Positions 60,736-64,000 of a DNA stretch of 64,000 nt are shown here, piece after piece. Source of the DNA: Porphyromonas sp. oral taxon 275. GTDB taxonomy: Bacteria > Bacteroidota > Bacteroidia > Bacteroidales > Porphyromonadaceae. Positions within the stretch are counted from its first letter, which is position 1. Each line of letters opens with the position of its first letter. The notes beneath the pieces were generated by a model. It was not told where the DNA came from, did not search any database, and was given only the letters and a program-made list of their open reading frames with translations. The position numbers and the translations under genes are program-made. The stretch covers positions 1-64,000 of the forward strand of contig NZ_CP072333.1 of NCBI RefSeq assembly GCF_018127745.1. Direction: 5' to 3'.

Positions 60736-61617
60736 ATGTACGAGCAACTCATCTATTGCATAGCCAAAGAGTATATCGTCCTCAACACATCCTCAGCCCA
60801 GGCCACGCGAGCGCTCCTGCCGAACTATGAGCCCTTCCGTGTCGATGCGCTGCCTGAGGGGCAGCGGCCGCTCTTTACCTTCACGGGCGATGTGGACCTC
60901 AGTGGATACAAGCGCCTTGACCTCCTAGAGGACAAGCCCAGCGAAGCCACCCATGCCCGCGTCTATCGCACGACGGGGGAGCGGCTGATCCTAGAGCTGC
61001 AGATCTTCCGCCAGTCGCAGAGCATGCTCATAGGGGAGGACTGGCGCGAGCTGCAGTCCGACGTACAGATGGATGACCTCTCCTCGGCAGAGCACCTCAA
61101 TCGGCTTCTGCTCATCGGCTATGCCGCGGCCATCGCTCCGCATCGTATGCTCAAGGTGCATGCCTCGGTGACGGTGCTACGAGGCCGCGCGCTCCTCTTC
61201 CTCGGGGTCAGCGGTACGGGCAAGAGTACGCACAGCCGTCTGTGGCGCCGCTATGTACCCGGTGCCGAGCTGCTCAATGACGACGAGCCTATGGTGCGTG
61301 TGGAGGATGACGGCTCCGTCCGTGTCTATGGCTGCCCCTGGAGTGGTAGCACACCTTGCTACCGCAATGAGTCGGCCGAGGTCGTGGCCTTTGTCCATCT
61401 CCACCAGTCGCCCGAGAACAAGCTGACGAAGCTGCACGGGCGTGCTAGCTTCGACTCCCTCTACTCGTCCTCGGCCTTCCTGCACTCGGACAAGGTGCGC
61501 CACTTGGCGATCTTCAACACCGTGGCCGATGTCCTGGAGCGCATCCCCGTCTATCGCCTCGACTGCCGTCCCGACGAGGAGGCGGTCTCCTGCACACGTC
61601 CCTTACTCGAAGACTAG
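60736..61617 (+). CDS. HPr-kinase-like P-loop protein of an exopolysaccharide operon
   Basis: A 293-residue protein with the HprK-type P-loop LFLGVSGTGKSTHSRLW near residue 154, followed by LLNDDEPMVRVEDDGSV and YGCPWSGSTPCYRNES (about 178-210), which is the typical pattern of the HprK-related family of Bacteroidetes. The N-terminal 140 residues are a separate domain with mainly beta pattern and no known motif. The family may phosphorylate a small molecule or a peptide Ser; its role here is not known. It ends directly at the start of the peptidase gene (no gap), so the two are coupled. No PqqD-like partner gene is present. Confidence 0.75.
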   Translation: MYEQLIYCIAKEYIVLNTSSAQATRALLPNYEPFRVDALPEGQRPLFTFTGDVDLSGYKRLDLLEDKPSEATHARVYRTTGERLILELQIFRQSQSMLIGEDWRELQSDVQMDDLSSAEHLNRLLLIGYAAAIAPHRMLKVHASVTVLRGRALLFLGVSGTGKSTHSRLWRRYVPGAELLNDDEPMVRVEDDGSVRVYGCPWSGSTPCYRNESAEVVAFVHLHQSPENKLTKLHGRASFDSLYSSSAFLHSDKVRHLAIFNTVADVLERIPVYRLDCRPDEEAVSCTRPLLED

Positions 61618-62112
61618 ATGAACGACGAGCGTAGACCTAGTACGCGGCGGGGAGCACCGTCGCGCATCACGCTGGAGGATGCCTTCGATGATGTCCTGAG
61701 CCGTATAGCTGAGGGCTATCGGGTGGATATTATCGCCAAGGGGCGCAGTATGCTCCCCTTCATCCGCAGCCAGCGGGATGCGATCACGCTCTCGCCGCTG
61801 ACCGAGGAGTCCATCCAGCCCGGGCGCGTTGTCCTGGCACGTATCTCGCGTGGCTACGCTATTCATCGTATCGAGACCATCTACCCAGGCGGACGCATCA
61901 TCCTCCGCGGTGATGGCAACCCCTATCAGCGCGAGGCCTGCATCCCGCGTCAGATCCTAGCGGAGGCTACCTGCGTGCGTCGTGGCCGCTTCCTCATTAC
62001 CCAGGGCAGCTGTCTCTGGTGGTGTGCCGAGTATCTGTGGCCGAGTATGCCCTTCTTGCGCCGCGCCCTGCTCTTCGTCTATCGCCGCACGCTGCTGCGC
62101 TGGGGCTGCTAG
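61618..62112 (+). CDS. S24/S26-type peptidase, S26B-like Ser/His form
   Basis: A 164-residue protein with the signal-peptidase-type nucleophile AKGRSMLPFI (Ser44), VVLARISRGYAIHRIE near 71-86 and ILRGDGNPYQRE near 95. In bacterial signal peptidase I a Lys is the base, but here the matching site reads HR (His83-Arg84), and GDGN follows, as in archaeal and ER-type S26B signal peptidases. There is no clear N-terminal membrane anchor; a hydrophobic C-terminal segment (YLWPSMPFLRRALLFVY) may contact the membrane. Last gene of the exopolysaccharide operon, abutting the HprK-like gene. Confidence 0.75.
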   Translation: MNDERRPSTRRGAPSRITLEDAFDDVLSRIAEGYRVDIIAKGRSMLPFIRSQRDAITLSPLTEESIQPGRVVLARISRGYAIHRIETIYPGGRIILRGDGNPYQREACIPRQILAEATCVRRGRFLITQGSCLWWCAEYLWPSMPFLRRALLFVYRRTLLRWGC

Positions 62113-62131
62113 CTAAGCCTATCCCACTGCG

Positions 62132-62165
62132 AAGGCTACCGCACCAATAGGGGTGCGGTAGCCTT
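62132..62165 (+). terminator. Terminator of the exopolysaccharide operon
   Basis: 14-bp stem AAGGCTACCGCACC/GGTGCGGTAGCCTT followed by a T run to 62169. Confidence 0.9.
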
Positions 62166-62344
62166 TTTTGTTTCGCGAGCGGAGCCCGCCCCGAGCAGCT
62201 TTTGGCCTCGGGAGTGGGCTCCTTGTGCTACGTTTGGTGTCGCTCTTTATCTTAGGGATAAGCCAAGGAGCTGCGAAGCCTCGATCTCCTTCGGCGAAGC
62301 TGGGGTACATGCTGTGGGGCTGTCTCGGCTAAGGGGGAGGGTAG

Positions 62345-62428
62345 GTGAGGGATATCCGTCAGCGCCGTGAGGGACGTCCGTCTGCCTCGCGGGGGATATC
62401 CCTCAGAGGGCCGAGGGATATCCCTCAG
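62345..62428. repeat. Four-unit GAGGGATATC repeat, locus G
   Basis: Four units in the same orientation as locus C; the last two contain GGGATATCCCTCAG. Flanks (62170-62340 and 62430-62600) show no gene. Confidence 0.8.
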
Positions 62429-62616
62429 GGACGCTCCCGCAGGAGGGGCGCCTTACTTCTCCGTCTAAGGCCCGTGGCTGAGTGAAGTGGGGGGCTTTAC
62501 TGGGCTGCTTCGGGGGCAAGACGTCTCTAGGTGTGCGGATAGCTGCGCGGGGGGCAGGTGCTGCCTTCGCCCGACTTCGCGCTTGTCTCGGCGGTGGCTC
62601 TTGTGCCAAATCCCTG

Positions 62617-62624
62617 TATCTTTG
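62617..62624 (+). promoter_or_regulatory. -7 promoter element of xseB
   Basis: TATCTTTG, 22 bp before ATG 62647. Confidence 0.75.
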
Positions 62625-62646
62625 CACTATCTAGATAAGACAAGGT

Positions 62647-62865
62647 ATGAAGGAGACCCTAAGCTATAAGGAGGCCACAGCGCGCCTCGAGCAGATCGTC
62701 CGCTACATAGAGCAGGACAGCCCCGATGTCGATGAGCTCACCAAGCTCGTAGAGGAGGCGGTGCAGCTCTCGAAGTACTGCCGCCGCAAGCTCACCGAGG
62801 CCGATAAGCAGCTGACGAGCCTCATGGCGCAGCTCAGCGAGGATAATGAGGAGGCCCATGGCTAG
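62647..62865 (+). CDS. xseB: Exodeoxyribonuclease VII small subunit
   Basis: A 72-residue helical protein with the family pattern LSYKEATARLEQIVRYIEQD at the start and LVEEAVQLSKYCRRKLTEAD in the middle. With XseA it forms the nuclease that trims single-stranded DNA. xseA is not in the window. The end overlaps ispD by 8 to 20 bp depending on the ispD start. Confidence 0.9.
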   Translation: MKETLSYKEATARLEQIVRYIEQDSPDVDELTKLVEEAVQLSKYCRRKLTEADKQLTSLMAQLSEDNEEAHG

Positions 62866-63535
62866 CCCTCATGAGGGGCGCTATGCCCTACTCGTGGCAG
62901 GCGGCAGTGGCCTACGCATGGGCGCAGCGCTGCCCAAGCAGTTCCTCCCTTTAGGGGGGCGACCCGTCCTGATGCACACGCTGGAGCGCTTCGCCCCGCT
63001 GGTGGAGCGCCTCATCCTCGTACTTCCCGAGGAGCAGCGCGGCTACTGGGCAGAGCTCTGCGCGCAGCATCGCTTCACCCTCCCGCACGAGGTGACCGCG
63101 GGCGGCGAGACGCGTTTCCTTTCTGTCTCGGCAGGCCTCGGCCTCCTGCCCGAGGAAGGGCTGGTGGCAGTGCATGACGGGGTACGCCCGCTGCTGAGCG
63201 CTGGGCTCATCGAGGCTTGCTTCGAGGCCGCAGCACGCGCTGGCGCAGCCCTGCCTGCCCTCCCCGTCACCGACAGCCTACGCCAGCTGCAGGAGGGGAG
63301 CAGCCGCGCTGTCGACCGTGCCGACTACGTCGCCGTACAGACGCCGCAGACCTTCCAGCTGCGCCAGCTGCACGCCGCCTACCGTCAGCCCTACCGCCCG
63401 AGCTTCACCGATGACGCCTCCGTCTGGGAGGCGGCGGGCTTCGCAGCCCCCGAGCTAGTGCCTGGTGAGGCGCGCAATATCAAGCTCACCCAGCCGCTGG
63501 ACCTCAAGCTCGCCGAGCTCCTCCTGAAGGAATAA
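62858..63535 (+). CDS. ispD: 2-C-methyl-D-erythritol 4-phosphate cytidylyltransferase
   Basis: A 225-residue enzyme of the MEP isoprenoid pathway that joins CTP to methylerythritol phosphate. Motifs: ALLVAGGSGLRMGAALPKQF near residue 10 (nucleotide loop), VAVHDGVRPLLS near 101, ALPVTDSLRQL near 133 with VQTPQTFQL near 158 and FTDDASVWEAAG near 182. ATG 62858 is preferred; ATG 62846 adds four residues and lies further inside xseB. It is followed 24 bp later by recG. Confidence 0.92.
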   Translation: MASPHEGRYALLVAGGSGLRMGAALPKQFLPLGGRPVLMHTLERFAPLVERLILVLPEEQRGYWAELCAQHRFTLPHEVTAGGETRFLSVSAGLGLLPEEGLVAVHDGVRPLLSAGLIEACFEAAARAGAALPALPVTDSLRQLQEGSSRAVDRADYVAVQTPQTFQLRQLHAAYRQPYRPSFTDDASVWEAAGFAAPELVPGEARNIKLTQPLDLKLAELLLKE

Positions 63536-63559
63536 GCCCACCCCTAAGCCCGCCCCACG

Positions 63560-64000
63560 ATGTCCCTCCTCGAGACTGCGCTGACCTACCTGCCTGGTGT
63601 AGGGCCGAAGCGAGCCGCCGTGCTGGCCTCGGAGCTGGGGCTCTATACCTACCAGGACCTCCTGCTCTACTTCCCCACCAAGTACGTCGACCGCTCGCGC
63701 ACCTACCAGATCCGCGAGCTGCGCGGCGAGCTCCCGAGTATCCAGCTGCGCGGCTACATCCGTGACTACAAGGAGCTGGGGGAGGGGCGCAAGAAGCGCC
63801 TCGTGGCCTACTTCACCGACGGCACGGGGACGATCGAGCTGACGTGGTTCCGTTCGCTGGCGACCATCCGCAGGCTCTATCCCGAGGGGCGTATGTTCCT
63901 CGTCTTTGGCAAGCCCGTAGCCTTCGCGGGCGGCTACAGCATCACGCATCCCGAGCTGGATGATGCGGAGAAGGAGCAGGCTGTAGGCTCGGGGCTCATG
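63560..64000 (+). CDS. recG: ATP-dependent DNA helicase RecG, N-terminal part
   Basis: The first 147 residues of RecG, cut by the window edge. LTYLPGVGPKRAAVLASELG near residue 8 is the helix-hairpin-helix start, LLLYFPTKYVDRSRTYQI near 32 is the classic wedge-domain start, then an OB-fold wedge (LRGYIRDYKELGEGRKKRLV, FTDGTGTIELTWF) that binds branched DNA. It remodels stalled replication forks. Helicase motifs lie beyond the window. Confidence 0.93.
   Translation, partial: MSLLETALTYLPGVGPKRAAVLASELGLYTYQDLLLYFPTKYVDRSRTYQIRELRGELPSIQLRGYIRDYKELGEGRKKRLVAYFTDGTGTIELTWFRSLATIRRLYPEGRMFLVFGKPVAFAGGYSITHPELDDAEKEQAVGSGLM

Overview
The window looks like a chromosome segment of a Bacteroidota bacterium, most likely Porphyromonas or a close relative with high GC. 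The evidence is the many Bacteroidetes-type promoters (-7 element TAnnTTTG, sometimes with TTTG about 20 bp upstream), a SusC/SusD operon, a DPP11-type S46 peptidase, a secreted serine protease with a probable type IX secretion C-terminal domain, and lipoproteins with Porphyromonas-like signal peptides. The species is an inference; no rRNA gene is present.

Layout. 1-2.1 kb: end of a glycosyltransferase-like gene, then a Fic protein flanked by four copies of a two-part motif, then tRNA-Gly and tRNA-Tyr. 2.1-7.7 kb (minus strand): ribH, a TPR membrane protein, rpsO, two identical tRNA-Lys, dnaK and hpf. 7.9-8.5 kb: a small beta-barrel protein. 9-22 kb (minus): a SusC, SusD, DUF4843, PKD-like lipoprotein and two large metalloprotease-family proteins. 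The upstream metalloprotease has lost its zinc site and the downstream one keeps it. 22-31 kb: DEAD-box helicase, SIS-domain isomerase, tRNA-Cys, ROK kinase, Nudix hydrolase, BASS-like transporter, pyruvate kinase, aroQ, xerD.

31.8-41 kb is the accessory part. It holds two tRNA-Arg and two paralogous operons, each a fimbrillin-like lipoprotein, a 52-64 residue peptide and the same terminator hairpin. Around these lie 22 copies of a 40-bp REP-like palindrome in opposing arrays, and inside the first array is an intact REP-associated/IS200-type tyrosine transposase with its own promoter. This is the strongest candidate for an undescribed REP/transposase system in the window.

41-54.5 kb: THUMP methyltransferase with an 18-residue repeat tail, DPP11-like peptidase, RNase H, outer-membrane beta-barrel, NahK-like sugar kinase, a low-GC beta-propeller orphan, DUF3467 protein, pdxB, secreted serine protease, ubiE. 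54.6-62.1 kb: a complete-looking exopolysaccharide operon (GT4, initiating sugar transferase, Wza-like exporter, Wzc-like tyrosine kinase, GT2) ending in an HPr-kinase-like ATPase and an S26B-like peptidase. 62.6-64 kb: xseB, ispD and the start of recG.

A second dispersed repeat, about 85 bp and built of four diverged 22-bp near-palindromes around GAGGGATATCCCTC, sits in seven separate intergenic regions across the window.
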